Shown here in pieces: positions 53,759 through 61,667 of a DNA stretch of 64,000 bases. Made by a program: the position numbers and the translations under genes. The notes under the pieces were generated by a model, which worked only from the letters and a program-made list of their open reading frames with translations, searched no databases and was not told where the DNA came from. The stretch's first letter is position 1, and every line of letters starts with the position of its first letter. The DNA is from Euzebya sp051004735 (lineage in GTDB: Bacteria; Actinomycetota; Nitriliruptoria; Euzebyales; Euzebyaceae): assembly GCA_051004735.1 (NCBI GenBank), contig JBPCKA010000064.1, positions 1-64,000 of the forward strand. The letters run 5' to 3'.

Positions 53759-55060
53759 ATGGCGAATACTTGGTGGTCGATAACCGTCGAGCTGGTCTCC
53801 AGCCGCGGCGAGTACTTCTGGCCACGACCTGGCCGGGTGCTGATCGCCCGGCCAGGGTGGACGTTCCGGGTGCTCGCGGAGGCCATCAACACGGCGTTCG
53901 GGCGCTGGGACCTCGCCCACCTCCACGCATTCATCCTCGCCGACGGCACGCGCATCACGATGCGTGACCCCTGGGGTGAGGACTTCGGAGGCCTGGACGA
54001 CACCTCCACGACGCTGACCAGGCTGCAGGCCGGGGAAGTGTTCGCGTTCACCTTCGACTACGGCGACGGGTGGGACCACCTCTGCACCGTGGACCACGCC
54101 AAGGTCGACGCCGAGCAGGTCGCCGGGATCGTGCCCGACTGGCCGATCCCGATCTTCGGGTGGGGCGCCCTGCCCGACCAGCACGGCCGGGCGTGGGCGG
54201 GTGATGACGGCAGCGGGTGGGTCCCTCCGCAGCCCGACCCACCGACCGGTGACCTGCCGCGGATCCTCCACGACTGGGGGCCGCAGGACGGGCTGAGCGG
54301 TCCCGCGGCCGAGGAGGTCGCCGACGAGCTCGCCGGGTTGCGGGCCATCCGCATGGGCCCCGCCCAACCCTGGGACGACGCCGCTGTCCGCGACCTACGC
54401 GGGGCCGTCGCCCGGCGTGAGCTCGGTCTGGCCGAACGCCTGCTGACCGCCCGCGACGTCGGCGACGTCGCCCAGCAGGCAGCGCCCGTGCTCATCCTCC
54501 TCGCCCGCCGGCGCGGCGGTGCGAGCAGGGCACTCTGCCGGCAGGCGATCGACGCGCTGCAGGACCGCGGCTGGCCTGGTGACCGTGAGCTGGCCATTGA
54601 GCTCACCGCCGCCCTCGGGGAGGGGCGGGACCTGATGTCGGTGCCGGTGCCGGTGGACCTCGACGTGCTTGCCGCCGAGCTGGACCGTAACCCCGTCGAG
54701 ATGGAGGGCGGCTCGTACCTCGACCTGCGGGATGGCGGCTGGGTGTGCGTCGACGAATCCCTCACCGGCGAGCCGGCGCCTGAGGACCTCGACGACGACG
54801 AGCGGTGGTTGCGGATCGAGCCACACGACCGCAACGAGGGATGGCACGACATGTCGCTGTTCATCGAGTACGTCGAGGACGGCGAGCTCGCCGCGCAGCT
54901 CGATGAGGCGATCAGCGGACGCGGCGCCTTCCGACGCTTCGGTGACACGCTGCGCCGTCACGAGGAGGAGTGGCAGCGCTGGCAGCTGGTCCGGCAGGAG
55001 CGGGCCCTCGGTCGCACTCGGCTGTGGCTGGAGATGCACGACGTCCGCCCGGAGGTCTGA
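53759..55060 (+). CDS. pRiA4b ORF-3-like / UPF0158-type protein
   Basis: 433 residues. Residues 1-~150 match the plasmid pRiA4b ORF-3-like domain (ITVELVSSRGEYFWPRPGRVLIA...TFRVLAEAINTAFGRWDLAHLHAFIL, FDYGDGWDHLCTV), a passenger-type domain common on mobile elements. The last ~150 residues (SYLDLRDGGWVCVDESL...LRIEPHDRNEGWHDMSLFIEYV...FRRFGDTLRRHEEEWQRW) resemble UPF0158. Function unknown for both. ATG 53759 was chosen because family similarity begins there. Typical mobile-island cargo. Confidence 0.75.
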   Translation: MANTWWSITVELVSSRGEYFWPRPGRVLIARPGWTFRVLAEAINTAFGRWDLAHLHAFILADGTRITMRDPWGEDFGGLDDTSTTLTRLQAGEVFAFTFDYGDGWDHLCTVDHAKVDAEQVAGIVPDWPIPIFGWGALPDQHGRAWAGDDGSGWVPPQPDPPTGDLPRILHDWGPQDGLSGPAAEEVADELAGLRAIRMGPAQPWDDAAVRDLRGAVARRELGLAERLLTARDVGDVAQQAAPVLILLARRRGGASRALCRQAIDALQDRGWPGDRELAIELTAALGEGRDLMSVPVPVDLDVLAAELDRNPVEMEGGSYLDLRDGGWVCVDESLTGEPAPEDLDDDERWLRIEPHDRNEGWHDMSLFIEYVEDGELAAQLDEAISGRGAFRRFGDTLRRHEEEWQRWQLVRQERALGRTRLWLEMHDVRPEV

Positions 55061-55605
55061 TGCGCTCGTCCTGCCTTGCCCGGCAGCCTTGCCCCTGCGC
55101 GATCGTGAGGCAGGTGCCCCAACTGCCCGGATGTCAGCTGTGGAGGCTCGCGCGGTAGCGGGGAGGCGGGATGACCTTCCCGGCCTGACGTGCCGAGCTC
55201 AGCCATGCATCCTTGGCTTGCTGACTTCTGGCCACCATGGTGCCCACCGGTCCTTGTTCGCGTTCCAGGTGCGGCGCAGGGCCGCCAACGACCAGCCTTG
55301 GGCGGGTTCCAGCCGGCCGCCGAGCAACTGCTTCTCCCATTTCCCCAGTTCCAAATCGGCTGGCGTCGCCCACGGTGGCCGACGCCTTCGTCCGCGTCAT
55401 CGGCATGGTCGACCGCCCGCCGGCCCTGCTGCACCCGCGGATCATGTGGCGCGTGCTCAGCGGATCCCGCGACGCGGACGCGTCCGCTCCGGCGGCGGCC
55501 TGACGACGTCCCGTCGGATGCCGAGCACGGCGGGCTGGTGGCCGCACCTCACCCTCCCCCGCTGATGAGGTGTCACGATGATGCCGGCCGGGTAGGTCGC
55601 GGGAG
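55061..55605. other. Intergenic stretch with a TnpB remnant
   Basis: About 545 bases. The only recognisable content is the minus-strand transposon-gene fragment at 55199-55348. Confidence 0.4.
55199..55348 (-). pseudogene. TnpB-like (IS605/IS607-type) fragment
   Basis: About 48 codons: LGKWEKQLLGG, then AQGWSLAALRRTWNANKDRWAPWWPEVSK, ending at TGA 55199-55201. The pattern W.L.ALRR.WN..K...APWW.E.SK is characteristic of the N-terminal domain of TnpB proteins. A second frame continues with QAKDAWLSSARQAGK, so a frameshift as well as truncation is likely. No transposon ends seen. Confidence 0.5.
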
Positions 55606-57453
55606 ATGGGTCCCGCACGCGTTGCCGCCACCGCTCGCTCCCGGACCGGCGCGGCGTTGGTCGTCGCGTGGTGCCTCACGCTCCTCGCCGTGGGCGTCGC
55701 CCCTTCCGTGGCGCAGGACGACGGCACGGCCGCCCCCGGACCGGCGGTCACCCGGATCGCGGGCGATGACCGGGTGGCCACCGCCATCGCGGTGGCGCAG
55801 CGCGGGTTCGACACCGCCCCGGTGGCCGTGCTGGCCGCCGCCGATGCCACCGCCGACGCGCTGGTCGGCGGGCCGCTGGCACGCGTCGATGGCGGACCGC
55901 TGCTGCTGACGCCGGCCGACCGGTTGGACGACCGCGTCGCGACCGAGCTGGACCGCCTGGCCGTCGACCGGGTCGTGCTGCTGGGCGGGGAGTCGGCGCT
56001 GACCCCCGCGGTCGCCGACCAGCTGGCGCAGGAGGGGCTTGACGTGCAGCGCATCGCGGGCCCGTCGCGCACCGAGACCGCGGTCGCCGTCGCCGACGCC
56101 ATGCCGGGCTGGGACGGCGCCGTCATCGCGGCGGCCGACGCCCCTGCCGACGCGGTCGTCGGCGGGACGCTCGCAGCCGCGCAGGGCCGCCCGGTGCTGC
56201 TGGTCGGTCGTGACCGGGTGGGCGAGGCGACCGCCCAGCTGCTGGATGCCCGCGCGCCCGCCGAGGTGCTGGTTGTCGGCGGGTCGGTTGCCGTCAGCGA
56301 GGCGGTCGTCGACGCCCTCGCCGCCGAGGGACGTGCGGTGACCCGGCTGGCCGGCCCCGACCGGTTCGCCACCGCCGCAGCCGTGCACGACGCCGCCATC
56401 GCGGCGGGCGCCGCCGACCCGTCGACCACCTGGCTGGCAGCGGGCGACGACGGCGGCATCACCGATGCCCTGGCCGCAGGACCCGTCATCGCCGGCGAGG
56501 GATCCGCCCTGCTGCTGGTCGACGGCGACGACCTCCGGGACGCCGAGCCGACCGCCAGGGCGTTGCGGGCGGACGGGGACGCGGTGGACGAGATCGTCCT
56601 GCTGGGCGGCACCGCCGCCATCAGCGCCGACGCGCCGGCGCAGGTCCAGCTGGTCCTCACCGGGCCGGTCCTGCCGGGCGGCGGGTGGTCGCTGCTGCCC
56701 CAGCAGCGGCTGATCGCGCTGTACGGCTCGCACTTCTCCCCCGCGCTGGGGGTCCTCGGCGAGCAGCCGCCCAGCCAGGTCGGGTCGCGCCTGGACGCCA
56801 TCACCCAGCCCTACGCCGAGCTGTCCGCCCGACCGGTGCTGCCCGCGTTCGACCTGATCGCGACCATCGCGACGGCCGCCGCCGGCGCCGACGGGCAGTA
56901 CCGCACGCGGTCCACCGACGCCGAGATCCAGCAGTGGCTCGACGCGGCGAGGGCCGAGGGCGCCTACCTCGTCCTGGACCTGCAGCCCGGCCGGTCGGAT
57001 TTCCTGACCGAGGCGCAGGCCTACGAGCGGTTTATCCGCGAACCCGACGTGGGCCTGGCTCTGGACCCGGAGTGGCGCACCGAGGCGCCCGAAACCCCAG
57101 GCGGCGGCACGGTCGGCAGCGTCACCGCCGCGGAGGTCAACGCCGTGTCGGCGTGGCTGGCCGACCTGGTGGACCAGGAGGGCCTTCCCGAGAAGCTGCT
57201 GGTCATCCACAACTTCCGGGTCGACATGATCACCGATCGGGCGGACCTGGTCGCGCGGGACGGGCTGGCGACGGTCCTGCACATGGACGGCCAGGGCGGC
57301 CGTGCGGTGAAGCTGGACAGCTACCGGATCCTGGCGCAGCAGCCGCCGTTCGCCAACGGCTTCAAGGTCTTCTTCGACGAGGACCCAAACCCGTTCCAGC
57401 CGGCCGAGGTGCTGGCCCTGGACCCCGTCCCCGACTTCATCAGCTACCAGTAG
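55606..57453 (+). CDS. Exported protein with three CWB2 (cell wall binding repeat 2) domains
   Basis: 615 residues. Signal peptide at about 1-36 ending PSVAQ. Residues ~45-350 contain three CWB2-like units, each with an RIAG/RLAG-x-x-R-x-x-T-A motif, an Ala-Asp-Ala pocket and a VVLLGG / VLVVGG / IVLLGG strand. These repeats bind anionic polymers and attach proteins non-covalently to the wall. The C-terminal ~230 residues are a separate alpha/beta domain: YGSHFSPALGVLG, YLVLDLQPGRSDFL, DPEW, LLVIHNFRVDMITDR, FKVFFDEDP, reminiscent of a TIM-barrel glycan-active enzyme. No LPxTG motif. Confidence 0.85.
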   Translation: MGPARVAATARSRTGAALVVAWCLTLLAVGVAPSVAQDDGTAAPGPAVTRIAGDDRVATAIAVAQRGFDTAPVAVLAAADATADALVGGPLARVDGGPLLLTPADRLDDRVATELDRLAVDRVVLLGGESALTPAVADQLAQEGLDVQRIAGPSRTETAVAVADAMPGWDGAVIAAADAPADAVVGGTLAAAQGRPVLLVGRDRVGEATAQLLDARAPAEVLVVGGSVAVSEAVVDALAAEGRAVTRLAGPDRFATAAAVHDAAIAAGAADPSTTWLAAGDDGGITDALAAGPVIAGEGSALLLVDGDDLRDAEPTARALRADGDAVDEIVLLGGTAAISADAPAQVQLVLTGPVLPGGGWSLLPQQRLIALYGSHFSPALGVLGEQPPSQVGSRLDAITQPYAELSARPVLPAFDLIATIATAAAGADGQYRTRSTDAEIQQWLDAARAEGAYLVLDLQPGRSDFLTEAQAYERFIREPDVGLALDPEWRTEAPETPGGGTVGSVTAAEVNAVSAWLADLVDQEGLPEKLLVIHNFRVDMITDRADLVARDGLATVLHMDGQGGRAVKLDSYRILAQQPPFANGFKVFFDEDPNPFQPAEVLALDPVPDFISYQ

Positions 57454-57547
57454 CCGGGGTCGGTGTCCAGGTGCAGCGCGAGGGCGACGCAGTCCTTGCG
57501 GAACGAGCCGTCCTCGGCGGCGGGGCAGGTGCAGGAGGAGGTCATCC
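57444..57547 (-). pseudogene. SWIM zinc-finger protein, C-terminal fragment
   Basis: 33 codons reading MTSSCTCPAAEDGSFRKDCVALALHLDTDPGYW. The SWIM pattern CxC...CKHCVALAL is recognisable, with the usual His replaced by Asp (RKDC). The ATG overlaps the stop of the upstream gene and the stop overlaps the CWB2 gene by 10 bases. Only the zinc-finger corner of a normally long protein remains. Confidence 0.5.
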
Positions 57548-57969
57548 GCTGCAGGCCCGGGCCAGCTCCTCCACCGCTTGGGCCGCCCGCCACAGATGGT
57601 CCTCGGGGTACACCCCGCCGCCCTTGTGGGTCCGACGCCAATCCGGCTCCCAGTACCGGTCCAGGACCCCGCGGAGGTGCCGACGTGCCACCGCCAGCTC
57701 GGTCCGGACCTGCGCCAGGTACTTCTCCTGTGACGGTTCAACGATGGCGATGTGCGAGGGCGACGGCTGTGTCAGCGCCTCGAGGACCTCATCCTCCGCA
57801 GCGCCAGCGCGCGACCAGATCCGGACCGCTCCGCCGGACCGAGGGTGTCCCCGGCCACCGACACCTCCACCAACCCGCCTTCGCCTTCGGTGAGGGGGTG
57901 CAATCGGGTCGCGGTCTCGGCCACCTCGCGCAGGTGCCGGCAGATGGTCGAGCGTCGCATCGCCTCCAT
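57542..57969 (-). pseudogene. Frameshifted hypothetical gene with duplicated start
   Basis: From ATG 57969 the frame reads RRSTICRHLREVAETATRLHPLTEGEGGLVEVSVAGDTLGPAE and then becomes Arg/Ser-rich; a different frame resumes at once as VRIWSRAGAAEDEVLEALTQPSPSHIAIVEPSQEKYL...RYWEPDWRRTHKGGGVYPEDHLWRAAQAVEELARAC and ends at 57542. One single-base change near 57835 would join them into a ~140-residue protein of unknown function. A TAGGAT box lies 6 nt before the ATG. Confidence 0.6.
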
Positions 57970-58005
57970 GGCGGGATCCTACATCGCCTCCATGGCGGGA
58001 TCCTA
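57958..58005 (-). repeat. 24-bp tandem duplication of -10 box and start codon
   Basis: Two exact 24-bp copies (57958-57981 and 57982-58005). Each contains, on the minus strand, TAGGAT-CCCGCC-ATG, i.e. a complete leaderless -10 plus initiator. The upstream copy's ATG meets a TAG after four codons; only the downstream copy opens the gene. Confidence 0.85.
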
Positions 58006-58180
58006 CAAGGAGGATCGAGCATCTGAGCGCGGGCGCTGGAGCTTGCGCCGCCCGTCGCCGGGGTGAGCTGTAGAAGTTGCTCAGTGATAGTGCGATACCA
58101 CTGCTGAGGACAGCTCGACTGAGGGACAAACCGCCCAGGCTAGGTTCCCGTCGATCGAAGGCGAGTCGAGGGGACAGCGC

Positions 58181-58243
58181 ATGACGCGGTGGGAGTGGCC
58201 ACTTCTGGAGGAGTTGGACGATGACGAGGACTACGATGGTTGA
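58181..58243 (+). CDS. Possible 20-residue acidic leader peptide
   Basis: MTRWEWPLLEELDDDEDYDG, with GAGGGG 8 nt before ATG 58181. Its 3' part overlaps the first codons of the downstream helix-turn-helix gene, and its stop (58241-58243) lies next to the internal ATG 58236 of that gene. It could couple translation of the DNA-binding protein. Coding status is uncertain. Confidence 0.3.
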   Translation: MTRWEWPLLEELDDDEDYDG

Positions 58244-58433
58244 CGTGTCCGACCAGACCATGAGGGTTGCCGAGGCCGCCGAGAGGCTGGGCATCACGGT
58301 TGCGAATGCCTACGAGTTGGTCTTCGCAGGTGAGTTGCGAACGGTTGCTGGCCAAACCGGTCGGCGGCTGGTGCCGGGGGACGCTCTGGAGGCCGTCGTC
58401 AGGCAGCGCGAAGCCACCGGCACCAGCGTCTGA
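58221..58433 (+). CDS. Excisionase-type helix-turn-helix DNA-binding protein
   Basis: 70 residues. MRVAEAAERLGITVANAYELVFAGELRTVAGQTGRRLVPGDALEAVVRQ is the MerR/excisionase-like winged helix used by Xis proteins and many small regulators. ATG 58221 has GGAGGAG 7 nt upstream; ATG 58236 is possible. No integrase or toxin follows, so its target is unknown. The 261 bases up to 58694 hold nothing recognisable. Confidence 0.75.
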   Translation: MTRTTMVDVSDQTMRVAEAAERLGITVANAYELVFAGELRTVAGQTGRRLVPGDALEAVVRQREATGTSV

Positions 58434-58694
58434 ACGTATCGTTGCTTGCCATCCGCAGGCGGTTCGGGACCTACGATGAGGTACATCGCGCGGATCGTGC
58501 CGGCATCGTCACAACCCGGCCTGGTCCATCCGCCGCAGCATGGCGGTCCGGCCTCGCTGGTCCCTGCAGTGCCTCCTCCAGTTCGCGGTGGTGCACCTGT
58601 TGCCGCGCGGGCGGGATCCTGCGACGCCATGTGCGTCTGCTGCTGCTGCCGTGGTCCTCGGGCGCAAGGTCTGCTGGTAGTAGATACTGGACGA

Positions 58695-58998
58695 GTGGAT
58701 GACAGGGACGGGCTGGTTCGGTACGCGGACGTCAACGGCTGTCGCATCGCTTACGAGGAACAGGGTGAGGGGACGCCCGTCGTCTACATCCACGACACCG
58801 GCACGTACCGGGGCGTCTATGGCGATGTGGCGGATGCGTTGGGTGACGGCTACCGAAGTATTCGCTACGACCGGCGAGGCTTCGGCGCAACTGGTGGTCG
58901 CTCCGTTCGGTGGTCGCAGCACGTTCAGGACGCTGCGGCGCTGATCCAGACCGTTGTGGGTGGTCCGGCCGTGGTGATCGGCAACAGCGGCGGCGGCG
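58695..58998 (+). pseudogene. Alpha/beta hydrolase, N-terminal half
   Basis: From GTG 58695: RYADVNGCRIAYEEQGEGTPVVYIHDTGTYRGVYGDVADALGDGYRSIRYDRRGFGATGG...DAAALIQTVVGGPAVVIGNSGGG. This is the first half of an alpha/beta hydrolase up to the nucleophile elbow. The remainder is lost; the DNA continues directly into an MMPL transporter in another frame. GATACT 6 nt before GTG could be its -10 box. Confidence 0.7.
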
Positions 58999-59388
58999 AT
59001 CATGATCTGGGTCTTCAGCGGGTTCGTGCTCGGCGACGACCCGACCGTGAAGATGGTCGGGCTGGGTCTCGCCTCGGCGGTCCTGATCGACGCGACCCTG
59101 GTCCGCATGGTGCTGGTGCCCGCCACGATGGTGATGTTCGACGAGGCGAACTGGTGGCTACCGGCCTGGCTCGACCGGCTGCTGCCACACGTCGACATCG
59201 AGGGTGAGCGGCTGGTCGCCCGCCTGGCTGCCGAGCACGCCCACGACCACGGCCCCGCCCACACCCCCGGGCACGACAACGGCCACGCCGACGACGATGA
59301 GAGCGGCCACCGCCACCCGCCGGCCCTCGACCCTGGGCCACGCATCCCCACCACCGCTGATCCGGGGATCGGCAGCCCGAGAGGTTGA
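58987..59388 (+). pseudogene. MMPL-family transporter, C-terminal end
   Basis: Frame starting AAAAIMIWVFSGFVLGDDPTVKMVGLGLASAVLIDATLVRMVLVPATMVMFDEANWWLPAWLDRLLPHVDIEG, the last two transmembrane helices and conserved WWLP...LLP ending of MMPL/RND-type lipid exporters, followed by a His/Asp-rich tail. Everything upstream (more than 600 residues) is missing. The junction with the hydrolase fragment falls in a GCGGCGGCG run. Confidence 0.75.
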
Positions 59389-59496
59389 GATGGACCGCCA
59401 TCGCCTATAGGGTCAGGTACAGGACCCGTCATCGGAGTGCCGCTCAGCCGCTGACTGCACGAGACGGTTCCCTGGACCCTTGGGAAAGGCCACACC

Positions 59497-61623
59497 GTGA
59501 CGCATCGCCTCGCCATGCTCGCCCTTCTGCTCGCCCTGCTGATCGCCCTTGCCGGCCTGCCGGCAGCGGTCGCGCAGGACCAGCCGATCGACTTCGACCT
59601 GCGCACCTGGACCCAGGAGGGTCCGGCCGAGTGGGGTGACTGGGAGGTCAGCGACGACGGCCTCGAGGTCATCCAGACGATCAACCACTCCCCGACGTTC
59701 TTCGTCAGCCCCGACACCTTCGCCTCGGCGTCCATCGACGGGGTCTTCGAGGTCCAGACCAGCAGCGACGACGACTATATCGGCTTCGTGCTGGGCTACC
59801 AGGGACCGCGCAGCCCCGACACGACCGGCTACGACTTCCTGATCTTCAACTGGAAGCAGAACGCCCAGTCCCATGCCGGTTGCGCCGCCGAGGAGGGCAT
59901 GTCGCTGCTGCGCGTCGTCGGGCAGGAGGATGCCGACGCCGACTACACACCAAGCGGGGACGCCCACCCGGCGCTGTGGTGCCACTCGCAGCAGGAGCTC
60001 GACGACCGCGGGTACGACATGGACGTCGACGTCCTCGACACCCGCTGGGGTGAGAACACCGGCTGGGAGGACGAGACCGAGTACCGGTTCACCCTGCACT
60101 ACACCCCGAGCAACGTCCGCATCGAGATCGACGGGCAGACCGTCTTCGACGTCGACGGCACCTTCCCCGAGGGCGCGTTCGGCTTCTACAACTACTCCCA
60201 GTCCGACGTGCGGTACTCGGGCTTCACCGCCACCGACGCTCCGGAGGACAACGATCCCGCAGACCGGCCGGCCCCCGGCGACCCCGGCGTCAGCCGGATC
60301 GGCGCCGACGCCACCACCCCCGGGGACGTCCGCGAGATCGCCATCGAGACCTGTCAGGTCGTGCGTCCCGACCCGGGCAGCGCCGCCCAGGTGCTGATCT
60401 CGCGAGACGACGCCTTCGCCGACGCGCTGGCCGGCTCGGCGCTGCTGAACTTCGACAGCTGCATCCTGTTCACCGAGGGCGGACCTGACGCCACCCTGGA
60501 CCCGCGGGTCCGTGCTGAGATCGACCGGGTCCTGACAGACAACGGCCAGGTCAGCCTGCTCGGCGGAACCAACGCGGTGTCGCAGGCCGTCGAGGACGAG
60601 CTCAGCGCTGCTGGCCACGACCCGCAGCGCTTCGCCGGCGAGACCCGGTACGAGACCGCGGTGCAGATCGCCCGGGTCGCCCAGGCGCTGCAGGCCGACG
60701 GGAGCGCCTTCGAGGCGGTCCTGGCGTACGGCGAGGACTGGCCCGACGCGGTCACCGCCGGCGCCTACGCCGCCGCGACGGGCACCCCCGTCGTGCTGAC
60801 CCCCACCGGCCAGCTGCACCCCGAGACCCGCGCCTTCCTCGAAGGCGGCCCGCCGATCGACCGCACCTGGGTCATCGGCGGTGACACCGTGATCAGCGAC
60901 GCGACCGCGCAGGACGCACCGAACCCGGTGCGGGTGGCCGGCCCGAACCGGATGGCCACCGCCGCAGCGATCGCCGAGCAGATGTGGCCCGAGGTACCCG
61001 CCAGCGGCGAGGACTTCATCTTCGTCAACCTCGAGCACCCCCAGGGCTGGACGCTGGCGCTGGGCGCCGCCCCGCTGGCCGCCCTGCTGTCGGCTCCGGA
61101 GCTCGGTGTGCGCAGCGGCAGCCTGCCCTCGGAGTCGGAGACCTACCTGCAAGCTCAGGGTTTCACCGACCTTCCCGCCGCGGTGCTCCTCGGTGACCTG
61201 TCCTTCATCAGCAGCCAGGTCGAGGACGAGGTCGGCACGGTGATCCAGCCGGGCCAGTCCCCGGATGACGGCACTCCCGGCCAGCTGGCCGCCCGCGTGA
61301 CGGTGACCACCGACCGAAACACCATGACCGCCGGCGGGCTGGCCCAGATCACCGCGACGGTCCAGGACAACCAGTTGCAACCGGTGCCCGGCGCCGACGT
61401 GCGCTTCGAGGTCACCGACAACAGCGGCGCCATGGTGGGCGAGGGGACCGAGACCACCGACGCCTCCGGCGAGGCGGTCTTCACCTACGGCACGGATCAG
61501 GTCGGCGAGACCACCATCACCGGCTGCACGCTGCCGGACGGCACCGCACCCGGGTCGTGCGCCGACACGACCTCCGAGCGCCGCGACAGCACGGTGATCG
61601 TCTGGGAGAGCGAAGGCGTCTGA
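59497..61623 (+). CDS. Exported lectin-like/CWB2/Ig-like surface protein
   Basis: 708 residues. Signal peptide 1-~26 (ending AAVAQ). Residues ~30-245 resemble the thrombospondin C-terminal/L-type-lectin-like fold: FDLRTWTQEGPAEWGDWEVSDDGLEVIQTINHSPTFFVS, DDYIGFVLGYQGP, YDFLIFNWKQ, and FYNYSQSDVRYSGF. Residues ~260-595 contain three CWB2 repeats (FADALAGSALL, VSLLGG; RFAGETRYETAVQIA, WPDAVTAGAYA; RVAGPNRMATAAAIA). The last ~110 residues form an Ig-like Big_1-type domain (VTVTTDRNTMTAGGLAQITATVQD). GTG 59497 has a GGAAAGG motif 7 nt upstream. Probably wall-attached, ligand-binding. Confidence 0.85.
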   Translation: MTHRLAMLALLLALLIALAGLPAAVAQDQPIDFDLRTWTQEGPAEWGDWEVSDDGLEVIQTINHSPTFFVSPDTFASASIDGVFEVQTSSDDDYIGFVLGYQGPRSPDTTGYDFLIFNWKQNAQSHAGCAAEEGMSLLRVVGQEDADADYTPSGDAHPALWCHSQQELDDRGYDMDVDVLDTRWGENTGWEDETEYRFTLHYTPSNVRIEIDGQTVFDVDGTFPEGAFGFYNYSQSDVRYSGFTATDAPEDNDPADRPAPGDPGVSRIGADATTPGDVREIAIETCQVVRPDPGSAAQVLISRDDAFADALAGSALLNFDSCILFTEGGPDATLDPRVRAEIDRVLTDNGQVSLLGGTNAVSQAVEDELSAAGHDPQRFAGETRYETAVQIARVAQALQADGSAFEAVLAYGEDWPDAVTAGAYAAATGTPVVLTPTGQLHPETRAFLEGGPPIDRTWVIGGDTVISDATAQDAPNPVRVAGPNRMATAAAIAEQMWPEVPASGEDFIFVNLEHPQGWTLALGAAPLAALLSAPELGVRSGSLPSESETYLQAQGFTDLPAAVLLGDLSFISSQVEDEVGTVIQPGQSPDDGTPGQLAARVTVTTDRNTMTAGGLAQITATVQDNQLQPVPGADVRFEVTDNSGAMVGEGTETTDASGEAVFTYGTDQVGETTITGCTLPDGTAPGSCADTTSERRDSTVIVWESEGV

Positions 61624-61667
61624 GCCCGCTGGGACCAGGACGCTACGAGCAAGGATGTGAGTCGACG

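Noticed and set aside
55573..57741. Long antisense frame (over 700 codons) across the first CWB2 gene
   Set aside because: Same effect: high GC at third codon positions removes stops from the opposite strand. The composition is Arg/Gly-rich and no family is recognisable.
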